DNA of 64,000 nucleotides, taken from JACVRW01 sp963808775 (GTDB lineage: Bacteria > Actinomycetota > Thermoleophilia > Solirubrobacterales > Thermoleophilaceae). The notes under the pieces were generated by a model, which was not told the DNA's origin, searched no databases, and saw only the letters and a list, made by a program, of their open reading frames with translations. The translations under genes were made by a program, and so were the position numbers. Where the stretch lies: positions 124,001 through 188,000 of the forward strand of contig CAWEGR010000003.1 in NCBI GenBank assembly GCA_963808775.1, read 5' to 3'. Within the stretch, counting starts at the first letter, position 1. Each line of letters starts with the position of its first letter. Below are positions 42,810 through 50,957 of this stretch, in pieces.

Positions 42810-44747
42810 CTACCCGCCCGCGCGCGCCGAGCCCCACCAGTAGTCCTCGCCCGCGGCCGGCTGCCGCACGTACAGGAGCCCGTCGACTCGCTTCGCCGCG
42901 AACCATGCCTGACCTGCGGGCGTGCCCAGCTCGCCGGTGGGCCAGCTGTGCGCCGGGACCTGGGGGTCGAACTGGTGGCCAGGGTCGGTGAGATTCTCGA
43001 ACTGATTCGAGTTCATGTTGAAGTCCCGCAGGCGAATGTAGTGCGGGTCGCGGTACGCCCGGTAGCCGGCCACCTCGGGCAGCAGCGAGTCGAACGTCCA
43101 GGTGGTCGCCCTGACCGCGTCCTGCAGTCCGAGCTCGGAATTGAGGAACTCGCGCGCGCTGCCGCTGATCCCGCTGGTCAGGCGGGTCAGCTCATCGCTC
43201 GCCGCGAGCCGCCAGTTGGTGAAGGGCCGCCCGCCGACCGGGTCGAGATTCGACTGAACCGACCTCGGCAGGAAGGTCTGAAGGAACGCCGGCGCGCTCA
43301 CCGGGTCGATCGTGAAGGTCCACATCAGGCCCGTGGCCGGATCGACCCAGGCGCCGCCCGGTAGCGGCGGCTTGAGCGCGTTTCGCTGCTCCGCCACGTT
43401 GCGCTGGATCTGGAGGATGTTCTGGCGAATCGTCTCCTGGCTGTAGGTGTCGGGCTTCGAGTGCCAGTAGTTCGTGAGCAGCACCGCGAGCTGCGTCTGG
43501 TAGACGGCGAAGTAGTTGTGGACCTCGGCGACCTGCTCCTGCTTGCCGGGGTCGTAGACGCGCGTGGCCGCGGCGATCGCCCGCGAGGTGGCCTTGACCA
43601 CGTTGCCGGCGAGCGGGAGACCCGGTGACAGGCTGCGATGCAGGATCGTCGACGCGTCGAGCAGGTTCGCCCCGACGTAGTCGTCGATCGTCCGTGCGAA
43701 CTTCGGCAGGGTCGGATCGTCCGGCTCGAGACTCGCCAGTAGCGCAAGCTGGCTCAGGGCGTGGTCGATCTGCCCGAGCGTGCGATCCGTCTGGTGGGCC
43801 AGCAGGCCGACCTCGTTCTCCGCGACGGACCTGAAGGTGCTCTCGATCTGCCCCTGAAGGCGTGTGACCTGCTTGCCGAGCGCCTCGAGCGCTCCCTGAA
43901 TCTCGGCGAGCTGGTCCGCCTGGGAAGTGAAGCCGAAGGCCTGCTGGATGCTGGTGAGCCAGCCGAGCCCGCCCGAGCTCGAGCGGCTCGAGAGGCCGCC
44001 GATCGCGTACGTCGCGAGCTCCTCGAGGCCCGTCTCCACCAGCTTCTGGGGAGCGAGATCGAGCCAGTCGAGCGGCGATGCCGAGGCGCGCACGGACCGC
44101 TCGCGGAAGCGGCGCCGTTCGCCATCGCCGTCGCGCAGCTCACGCAGCAGGCGCCGGTTGAGCGACTGCACCGAGTCGCTGCGGCGGGCCGCCGCCAGGA
44201 AGGCGTCGCCGTCGAAGTACCTGTCCGAGTGGTGCAGGTCGTGCGTCGTGTCGTGCCACGACGGAATCGCGAGCAGCCGCTTGACGGTCGATCGCGCCCG
44301 CCCGAGCCGCATGTCGCGCCCCGCGGTCCGCGCGAAGGCCGTCAGCGTGGTGACGGGGTTGACCTCGATCACATCGGCGTCCCCGCGCTTCGCCGCCTCC
44401 GCGTAGAGCGCGCCGGGGACCCGCTGACCGAGGCTGCGTCCTCCTCGCACCACGACCGTGAACCGCTCCGGTAGCCGAGCGAAGTCGAGCAGCGCGACGC
44501 CCGCCGCGTTCGTGCGCTCGTCGGCTCCGCCCGTGAGCTGCCGCAGCGGCCGGCGTTCGCCGAGGTGGGCAGGATCATCCGTCGTCGGGACGACGCTGAC
44601 CCTCGCGCCGGCGACGGGCAATTCGGAGTCCAGGAACACGGCGACCGGGACGACCCGCGACTCCGCCGCTCGTGCATCGCCGGCCGGCAGCACCAGCGCC
44701 AGCACGAGTGCCACGGCGCCCAATGCCCGAGCCGCCTTCGGTTCCAT
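42810..44747 (-). CDS. Secreted helical protein with N-terminal beta domain, unknown function
   Basis: A 645-aa exported protein. The signal peptide is ALGAVALVLALVLPAGDARA, followed by a carboxypeptidase-regulatory-like beta domain (PVAGARVSVVPTTDD ... TNAAGVALLDF). The middle 400 residues are largely helical, with a glycine-containing amphipathic segment LGWLTSIQQAFGFTS and a coiled coil QLAEIQGALEALGKQVTRLQ. The C-terminal 140 residues are beta-like and Trp-rich and include the phrase DPATGLMWTFT, similar to DUF1566-type motifs. Similar layout occurs in pore-forming helical-bundle toxins, but I see no decisive match. Intact frame. Confidence 0.82.
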   Translation of the reverse strand: MEPKAARALGAVALVLALVLPAGDARAAESRVVPVAVFLDSELPVAGARVSVVPTTDDPAHLGERRPLRQLTGGADERTNAAGVALLDFARLPERFTVVVRGGRSLGQRVPGALYAEAAKRGDADVIEVNPVTTLTAFARTAGRDMRLGRARSTVKRLLAIPSWHDTTHDLHHSDRYFDGDAFLAAARRSDSVQSLNRRLLRELRDGDGERRRFRERSVRASASPLDWLDLAPQKLVETGLEELATYAIGGLSSRSSSGGLGWLTSIQQAFGFTSQADQLAEIQGALEALGKQVTRLQGQIESTFRSVAENEVGLLAHQTDRTLGQIDHALSQLALLASLEPDDPTLPKFARTIDDYVGANLLDASTILHRSLSPGLPLAGNVVKATSRAIAAATRVYDPGKQEQVAEVHNYFAVYQTQLAVLLTNYWHSKPDTYSQETIRQNILQIQRNVAEQRNALKPPLPGGAWVDPATGLMWTFTIDPVSAPAFLQTFLPRSVQSNLDPVGGRPFTNWRLAASDELTRLTSGISGSAREFLNSELGLQDAVRATTWTFDSLLPEVAGYRAYRDPHYIRLRDFNMNSNQFENLTDPGHQFDPQVPAHSWPTGELGTPAGQAWFAAKRVDGLLYVRQPAAGEDYWWGSARAGG

Positions 44748-44768
44748 GCCCTGAACCTTCCTGTCGCG

Positions 44769-46010
44769 CTATCCGGAGCGCGGGACGATACCGGCAGTCC
44801 GGCCGGCGAACAGCGCGTAGACCGCCGCGCAGCGGCGCATCGCCTCCTCGTCGATGTACTCCGCCGGGCCGTGCGCGACCTCGAGCCGGCCGCCCCCGTA
44901 CGCGAACGCGGGGATGCCGAGCTGCGAGTACCAGCGCGTATCCAGCACGCCGGGGCAGAGCAGGAACGACGGCTCGGCGCCCTCGACCGCCTCGACGCAG
45001 CCGGCGAGCGCCCGCGCGACGGGGTGCCCGCTGTCCGTGCCGCCCGAGGGCTGGCGCTGCAGCACCTCGATCTCGACCTCGGCGCCGCACGCCTCGGCCG
45101 CGTCCTCGATCAGCCCCGTCAGCCGGTCGAGCTCCTCGTCGAGCTCCTCCTCGGGGTTGAAGCGCCGGTCGACGGAGAACCATGCGGACCCGGGGACGAC
45201 GTTGAAGCCGGCGCCCCCCTCCGCCTGCCCTCCGACCACGAGCATCGAGCCGCCCGCCGCCGGGTCGTCGACCGGGAAGGCGGTGCGCTTCTCGAGCAGC
45301 TCGCGCGACAGCCGCGTGAGCGGCTCCGCGATGCGGATCATGTGCTCGAAGGCGTTCACGCCCCGGTGGACGTAGCCCACATGCGCCTCGCGTCCCGACG
45401 TCCGCACGCGCAGCGTGATCGCGCCGCGGCTCGCGTGCCAGACGACACCGCCGGTCGGCTCGGCGGTGAGCATCGCGAGCGCCCCGGGATCGATCAGGCC
45501 GGCGTCGCGCAGGTGGCCGGATCCCGCGGCGCTGCCCGTCTCCTCGTCGGGCACGAAATGGAGCACCACGCGGCGGCCGTCGAGCAGCCCGAGCTCGCGG
45601 GCCGCGAGCGCGCCGAAGAGCATCGAGACGAGCCCACCCTTCATGTCGGCCGAGCCGCGCCCCACGATGCGGCCGTCCTCGCGGCGCGGATCGAACTGCG
45701 ACGCGCTCTGCGCGGGCACGACGTCGAAGTGGCCGTGGAAGTAGACGAGGCCGTCGCCCTCGCCGACCTGCGCGCGCACGATCGCCGGGCCGTCGAGCTC
45801 GGCGCTCGGCGGGACCTCGATCAGCTCCGCCTCCACCCCGAGCCCCTCGAGCGCGTCCGCGAGCACCTCCGCGCAGCGCCCGAGCTCGCGCCCGGGCGGG
45901 TTCTCGGTCGGGATGCGCACGAGCGTCTCGACGAGCTCCGCCATCCGCTCGGCGCGCTCGTCGAGCCAGGGCTGCACGAGGGATGTGGCGGCCGCCGGGT
46001 TCACCGTCAC
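44769..46010 (-). CDS. M20 family metallopeptidase/deacylase (ArgE/DapE-like), complete metal site
   Basis: A 413-aa di-zinc hydrolase. All ligands are visible: His/Asp in YFHGHFDVVP, bridging Asp in GRGSADMKGG, catalytic and metal Glu in VPDEETGSAAG, acidic residue in LTAEPT, and the final His in EVAHGPAEYI. A lid domain with GREAHVGYVHRGVNAFEHM supplies the dimer His. The GTG start at 46010 overlaps the stop of the alpha/beta hydrolase gene (GTGA). A longer frame to 46928 is antisense noise. The substrate is an N-acyl or dipeptide compound; exact identity unclear. It is a useful contrast to the ligand-less M20 fold at 15952. Confidence 0.92.
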   Translation of the reverse strand: MTVNPAAATSLVQPWLDERAERMAELVETLVRIPTENPPGRELGRCAEVLADALEGLGVEAELIEVPPSAELDGPAIVRAQVGEGDGLVYFHGHFDVVPAQSASQFDPRREDGRIVGRGSADMKGGLVSMLFGALAARELGLLDGRRVVLHFVPDEETGSAAGSGHLRDAGLIDPGALAMLTAEPTGGVVWHASRGAITLRVRTSGREAHVGYVHRGVNAFEHMIRIAEPLTRLSRELLEKRTAFPVDDPAAGGSMLVVGGQAEGGAGFNVVPGSAWFSVDRRFNPEEELDEELDRLTGLIEDAAEACGAEVEIEVLQRQPSGGTDSGHPVARALAGCVEAVEGAEPSFLLCPGVLDTRWYSQLGIPAFAYGGGRLEVAHGPAEYIDEEAMRRCAAVYALFAGRTAGIVPRSG

Positions 46011-46876
46011 GCCCGAGCCGGCACCGGCGGGCGGCCGCGGGCGACCTCCTCGAGCGCCGCGGCGAACTCGTCGGGGCGCTCGATGTGCGGCACGTGACCC
46101 GCCCGCTCGATCACGCGCAGGGGCCAGCCGAAGCGAGCCTGGGCCTGCTCGGCGAGCGCGAGCGGAGTCATCCGGTCGCCGCGGCCCCAGAGGAGGGAGA
46201 CGGGGAGCCGGGCGGCCTCGAGCTCCGCCGGAGGCACCGGCTTCGATCCGAGCTTGATGAGCGTGCCCATCGTGCGCTTGACGTGCCGGAGCCGCGCGCA
46301 TTCGAGCGAGTAGGCCTCGAACGCCGCGAACCAGTCCGGCATCCGGGCCCGGGTGTCGTCGAGATCGAGCAGCGCATAGCGCTCGAAGCGCTCGTTGTTC
46401 CGTGGCGTGGGCCGCAGCGTGACGCGGATCGCCGCGAGCTTCAGTCCGAGCGGCATCCGGAAGGGCGCCACGCCCGGCGACCCGTAGATCACGAGGCTCC
46501 TCACGCCTCCCCCGTCGCGTGCGCACTCGCGTGCGGCGAAGCTGCCGAGCAGGGAGTGCGCGACGAGGAGGGGTGCGCGCTCGCAGGTCGCGTCGACGAC
46601 CTCGGCCAGCCAGCGGCCGAACGAGGCGTGATCGAGCTTCGCGAGCGGCTCCGACTCGCCGAGCCCCGGGAGGTCGGGGATCACGAGGCGGTTCCGCGCG
46701 GCCAACCGCTCCACCACCGGCGCCCAGTAGGCGCCGCCGCACTCGATACCGCCGTGCAACAGGAGCAGCGGAGGCCCGGCGCCGCCCTCGAGGACGGTCG
46801 TGGCGGCCCCGGCGAGCACCACCCGGCGCTCCGTGAGGGGTAGCCCTTCGAGCATCCGCCGGCGTGCCTCGCTCAT
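46007..46876 (-). CDS. Alpha/beta hydrolase
   Basis: A 289-aa esterase/hydrolase-fold protein. Oxyanion region LLLLHGGIECGGAYWAPV, catalytic Ser in LVAHSLLGSFAAR, the Asp in LLWGRGDRMTPLAL and His in RAGHVPHIERPDEFAA complete the triad. Nothing indicates export. It is the first gene of a two-gene unit with the M20 peptidase (overlap GTGA), so the pair may process the same ester/amide compound. The cap region between residues 145 and 215 is large and helical. Substrate unknown. Confidence 0.9.
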   Translation of the reverse strand: MSEARRRMLEGLPLTERRVVLAGAATTVLEGGAGPPLLLLHGGIECGGAYWAPVVERLAARNRLVIPDLPGLGESEPLAKLDHASFGRWLAEVVDATCERAPLLVAHSLLGSFAARECARDGGGVRSLVIYGSPGVAPFRMPLGLKLAAIRVTLRPTPRNNERFERYALLDLDDTRARMPDWFAAFEAYSLECARLRHVKRTMGTLIKLGSKPVPPAELEAARLPVSLLWGRGDRMTPLALAEQAQARFGWPLRVIERAGHVPHIERPDEFAAALEEVARGRPPVPARA

Positions 46877-46929
46877 GGGCCGAGCCTAATGCCGTGAAGC
46901 TGCGCGGCGCATCCGCGAAATCACCCAAC

Positions 46930-48545
46930 TCAGGCGAGGTCGTGCTCGTGCGCGTAGGCCGTGGCGGAGGCGCGCGAGGACACGCCGAGCTTCACGTAGA
47001 TGTTGCTGACGTGCCTGTCGACGGTGCGCACGCTGAGCACGAGGCGGTCGGCGATCGCCCGGTTGGTCTCGCCGGCCGCCACCAGGCGCAGCACCTCGAG
47101 CTCACGGGCCGTGAGGCCGTGGTCCGGCCCGCCGCCCTGCGGCCGGTCGAGCCGCTTGAGGTCGGGGCGGGCCCGCAGGACGGCGTAGGTCCCGCGCGCG
47201 GCGTCGAACTCGAGCGCGGCGCCCTCCTCGTCCCCGGCCGCCCGGCACGCGAATCCCGCCAGCTCGCGCGCCTGCGCGAGCTCGTAGGGGGCGCCGAGCT
47301 CCTGCCAGATCCCGCGGCGCGGCGTACCAGGGGCAGCGCGGACGCCGGGTCGTCGCCCGCGACGGCGATCCCCGCGCGCGCGTGAAGGAGCGCCGCGGCG
47401 AGCGCCGGGCACTCGTCCGCGTCGATCAGCCCGCCGAGCTCCTCGGCGGCGCCGCTCGCCTCCTCGAGCTCACCCGCCGCGACCAGGATCTCGATCGCGG
47501 CCGGCAGCAGCGCCACGCGCGCCCCCGGCGCCTCGGTCTCGGCGAGCGTCCTGCGAACCAGCCCGAGGGCCGCCTCCACGTCCCCCTGCGCGAGGCGCAG
47601 GAGCGCCAGGCCGGGCTGCGGCTCGCGGCCGTTGCGGTTCGCCTCGCGGTAGGCGCGCTCGGCGGCGGCCCATTCGCCGCGCAGCCTGTGCAGCTCGCCC
47701 TGCCGGAAGCACGCCTCGCCCGCCGCGTCTTCGTTGCCGCCTCGCAGCGCGCGCTCGCGTGCCTCGCGCGCCTCGTCGAGCGCCTCCGCCCAGGAGCCGC
47801 CGAGCTGAAGGATCTCGGCGCGGTGGATGCGGCAGCGGCCGGTGAAGGCCACCAGGTCGGGCTGTCGCTCACACCAGTCGGAGAGCACGGCGGTCCACTC
47901 GCGCGCGCGCCGGACCTCGTACGCGTCGCGGCAGGCGAGGATGACCCCGCAGTAGACGATCCCGGTCGCGATCGGGGACAGCTCACCGGAGGCGGCGGGC
48001 AGCATCGCCTCGTCGAGCAGCGGCAGCCCCTCCGCGGCCCGGCCCGCCGCGATCAGCATGTGGCCCTGCATGTGGGCCGACAGGGCGAACAGCTCCCGGT
48101 CACCGCCGCGCTCGGCGATCGCCGCGGCCTCGCCGGCAACGGCGGCGGCCCCCGCCAGGTCGCCGCTGCCCATCCGCTCGAACACCTCCGGGAGCATCAG
48201 GTAGCCGAGCGCCACCTCCTCGCCCCCATGCTGCTCGTAGATGCGGCGCGCCCGGCCGAGCCAGCCACCCGCCTGGGCGATATCGCCGTTCTGGGCGTGC
48301 TGTGCGCCGATCCAGAACCCGCAGCGCACCGCGCTCGAGGCGTCGCCCTCATCCAGGTGAGCCCGGTGAGCGTCGGCCAGCAGCGCGAGGTACTCGTCCT
48401 CGCGGCCGAGCATGTACGAGCAGGTCGCGCGCCGCTCGATGTCGAGGGCCGCGCCGGCGCTGGCCAGGGCGTCGTGGGCCGCGCCCCATTCCTGGCGGGC
48501 GTAGTGCTCGCGACCTCGCTCGAGGATCGCCTCAGTGGGCGCCAC
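46930..48545 (-). CDS. LuxR-type transcriptional regulator with TPR-like N-terminus (one frameshift)
   Basis: About 538 aa. The first 400 residues are TPR/alpha-solenoid-like helical repeats (AREHYARQEWGAAHDAL, ERAYREANRNGREPQPGL). The C-terminus is a GerE/LuxR helix-turn-helix: LTARELEVLRLVAAGETNRA, IADRLVLSVRTVDRHVSNIY. The frame shifts near 47328 by one missing base (VRRAAG to IWQELGAPYELAQ). The start GTG 48545 lacks a strong ribosome site. It lacks a visible ATPase (MalT-like) motif. Similar regulators are frequent in Actinobacteria. It is divergent from the TolB-like gene at 48626 and may control it; this is inference. Confidence 0.82.
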
Positions 48546-48625
48546 CGGCGGATTATCGCCGAGGTGGAGTAATTCTCCACCCAGGTGGCCTGGACCCCCG
48601 GGTCCGTGGGCGGGACTGTGGTCGC

Positions 48626-49576
48626 ATGAGGCGCATCGGGATAACGATCGCGACCGGCGCCGCCCTGCTCGTGGCTCCCGGGGTCGCCGAGGCAAGCTTT
48701 CCGGGGCGGGAGGGCGAGATCGCGTTCTCGCGCCAGACCGGTCCGAATCACACGACTCTGTGGCGCGTCTCGCCCGCGAGCGGCCGCGTCCGGGCCCTGA
48801 CAGAGATCCCTCGCCGCTGTGGCCGGCGGGCCCACTGGGCCGACTATGAGCCCTCCTACTCGTCAGATGGCCGAACGATCGCCTACGTTCACGAGGACAG
48901 CTGCAGTCCTCGCTTCGTCGACGGCATCTACCTCATGCGCGCCGACGGCCGGAATGAGCGCTTCTTCATCGGAAGCCGCGACCGGCACGACTGGCTGCGC
49001 TGGCCCGCATTCCAGGCGGCCGGCGACTGGATCGGCTTCGTGCGGCAGAACGTCCAGACCATGGAGAGTGCGCTGTGGGCCTCCGTGGCCGATCGCGGAG
49101 ACGAGCCGCTCCGCTGGTTGACCGGCGGCTCCCTGCTCTTCGCGCCCTACCAGGACGACCCGGAGTGGTCGGCCCGGGGGGAGCTCGCGGTCAGCGCGGA
49201 CGGCATCTACGCGATCACGGAGAAGGGGTCGACGCGTCGCGTGACCCGCAACATGGGCGACTACGCGCCCAGCTGGCACCCGTCCGGCAGGTCGCTCGTC
49301 TTCGAGCGCCTCTACTCCCAGGGCGGCAATCGGCCGGACCTCGGCACGATCTACAGCGTGCGCCCTGGCTCACCGCCGCGGCGGCTCCTCCCCGGCCGCT
49401 CGGCGGGGAAGCCGGTCTGGTCCCCCGCCGGCGGGCAGATCGCGTATGTGCACGCTCCGAGCGGGCTGGCCACGCCTGGCACGCTGATGCTGATGAGCAT
49501 GCCGGGGGGCCGGCCTCGGCCGCTGGTCGGCCACGTGAACGCCGAGCGAGTCGCCTGGCAGCCGCGCCCCCGCTAG
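48626..49576 (+). CDS. Secreted TolB-like WD40/PD40 beta-propeller protein
   Basis: A 316-aa exported protein. After signal peptide GITIATGAALLVAPGVAEA come repeats of the PD40 type: GEIAFSRQTGPNHTTLWRVS, EPSYSSDGRTIAYVHED, PSWHPSGRSLVFERLYS, and PVWSPAGGQIAYVHAP. The ATG at 48626 is preceded by GGGACTGTGG; earlier frames are noise. Propellers of this type usually bind ligands or other proteins at the cell surface. Its stop overlaps the end of the small convergent gene at 49573 by four bases. Confidence 0.88.
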   Translation: MRRIGITIATGAALLVAPGVAEASFPGREGEIAFSRQTGPNHTTLWRVSPASGRVRALTEIPRRCGRRAHWADYEPSYSSDGRTIAYVHEDSCSPRFVDGIYLMRADGRNERFFIGSRDRHDWLRWPAFQAAGDWIGFVRQNVQTMESALWASVADRGDEPLRWLTGGSLLFAPYQDDPEWSARGELAVSADGIYAITEKGSTRRVTRNMGDYAPSWHPSGRSLVFERLYSQGGNRPDLGTIYSVRPGSPPRRLLPGRSAGKPVWSPAGGQIAYVHAPSGLATPGTLMLMSMPGGRPRPLVGHVNAERVAWQPRPR

Positions 49577-49929
49577 CGAACGAGGGCGGCGAGGGCGGAC
49601 CCGGCGTCGTCCCTCTGCCGTGCGCTCACGTGGACCGCCTCGGCGGCCGCCGCGGCATCCGGTCCCGCTACCACGAGGTCCGCACCCGACTCCGCGAAGT
49701 AGCGCACGTTCATGCGCGCCTCCTCCGCGTCGCGCGGCACGCGCAGCTCGACGCCGGCGTCGCGCAGGCGCGGATCGAGCAGGTCGCGGCCGTCGCGCGC
49801 GAGCGCCGCATCGATCACGAGCGCCTGCGGCCGGCTCTCCGTGGAGCCGCCCGAACCGCCGTCGAAGGCGCCGCCGAGCGCCACCACGCCCGCCGCGAGG
49901 ACGGTGGCGATTGCGGAGACCGATGCCAG
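49573..49929 (-). CDS. Small membrane-anchored protein, unknown function
   Basis: About 118 aa: an N-terminal hydrophobic helix (SVSAIATVLAAGVVALGGAF) then a soluble domain ending FAESGADLVVAGPDAAAAAE and a C-terminal ALAALVR. A partial resemblance to the ligand-binding fold of periplasmic proteins is possible but weak. The helix extends past GTG 49887; the next candidate in frame is CTG 49929, while an ATG at 49933 in the next frame would fit if one base is extra. The start region overlaps the palindrome TCATACGTATGA (49930-49941). It is divergent from the LacI gene. Confidence 0.6.
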   Translation of the reverse strand: MASVSAIATVLAAGVVALGGAFDGGSGGSTESRPQALVIDAALARDGRDLLDPRLRDAGVELRVPRDAEEARMNVRYFAESGADLVVAGPDAAAAAEAVHVSARQRDDAGSALAALVR

Positions 49930-49956
49930 TCATACGTATGAGCGTACTACGTATGA
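49930..49956. promoter_or_regulatory. Tandem operator-like palindromes before lacI-type gene
   Basis: TCATACGTATGA (49930-49941) is followed seven bases later by the related CTACGTATGATG (49948-49959), 15-44 bp before the LacI-family GTG. The central CG and the palindromic form suit LacI operators, so autoregulation is likely. The first copy equals the island operator at 26137 exactly. Confidence 0.6.
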
Positions 49957-49973
49957 TGAGATAAGACAAGCCC

Positions 49974-50954
49974 GTGCGATCGCCCGTCACCTCCATCGAC
50001 GTCGCCGAGCAGGCGGGCGTCTCGCAGTCCACGGTCTCGCTCGTCTTCTCGGGCAAGTGCCAGGGCCGCGTGTCCGAGGCGACTCAGGAGCACGTGCGCG
50101 AGGTGGCGCGCGAGCTCGGCTACCGGCCGAACGTGGCGGCGCAGGCGCTCCGGCTCGGAAGCGCGCGGGCCGTCGCGCTGCTCGTCCCCGACATCACGAA
50201 CCCCTTCTTCAGCCGCGTGCTCCGCGGCGCGCAGCGGGCGGCGGGCGCCGCCGGCTACACGGTCGCCCTGGTCGACACGGAGCGCGACTGGGAGGAGCGC
50301 ACCTTCGAGACGCTGCGCGCGGGCCCGGTGGACGGCTACCTGCTGTTCGAGGTCGCCCCTCCCCCGGGCCTCGGCCCCGATCACAACGTGGTCCTGATGG
50401 AGTCCGAGGCGCCGCGCCGGCCCTCTGTCCGCTTCGACGTCGAGGGCGGCGCCCGGGCCGCGTTCGAGCATCTGCTCGAGCTCGGCCACCGCCGGGTGGG
50501 GCACCTCGCGGCGAGCTTCGACGCCCCGACCTTCCACCTGCGCGAGGCCGCCCGCCGGGACGCGCTCGGGCGGGCGGGGCTCGACCCCGGCGAGCAGCCG
50601 CGCGCGCTCACCCCGATCGGCATCGAGGACGCCCGCGAGGCGGCACAGGAGCTGCTCGACCAGGAGCCGAGCGCGGTCTTCTGCGACGACGACGTGATCG
50701 CGGGCGGGCTCTACCTCGCGGCGCGCGAGCGCGGGCTGCGCATCCCCGGCGACCTCTCCGTCGTCGGCTTCGACGACATGGACTTCGCGCGCGTGCTCGG
50801 CCCGCCGCTCACGACCGTCGCGCTCGATGCGGAGGAGCTCGGCGCGAGCGCCTTCGCGCTGCTCGAGCAGCGCATGTCGGGTGGGCGCACGCGGCGCCGC
50901 ATCGTGCTGCCGGTCGAGCTGGTCGTGCGGGAGTCGACGGCGCCGCTGCGCTGA
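49974..50954 (+). CDS. LacI-family transcriptional regulator
   Basis: A 326-aa repressor. The N-terminal helix-turn-helix is canonical: TSIDVAEQAGVSQSTVSLVF, then SEATQEHVREVARELGYRPN with hinge AAQALRLGSARAVALLVP. The C-terminal periplasmic-binding-like domain follows (DITNPFFSRVLRGAQRAAG ... FDDMDFARVLGPPLTTVALD). The GTG start is chosen at the HTH. Tandem palindromes lie directly in front. It is convergent with the DHA2 exporter gene. The regulated genes are not evident; carriers 49573 and 50958 are neighbours. The effector is probably a sugar or nucleoside. Confidence 0.94.
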   Translation: MRSPVTSIDVAEQAGVSQSTVSLVFSGKCQGRVSEATQEHVREVARELGYRPNVAAQALRLGSARAVALLVPDITNPFFSRVLRGAQRAAGAAGYTVALVDTERDWEERTFETLRAGPVDGYLLFEVAPPPGLGPDHNVVLMESEAPRRPSVRFDVEGGARAAFEHLLELGHRRVGHLAASFDAPTFHLREAARRDALGRAGLDPGEQPRALTPIGIEDAREAAQELLDQEPSAVFCDDDVIAGGLYLAARERGLRIPGDLSVVGFDDMDFARVLGPPLTTVALDAEELGASAFALLEQRMSGGRTRRRIVLPVELVVRESTAPLR

Positions 50955-50957
50955 GGA

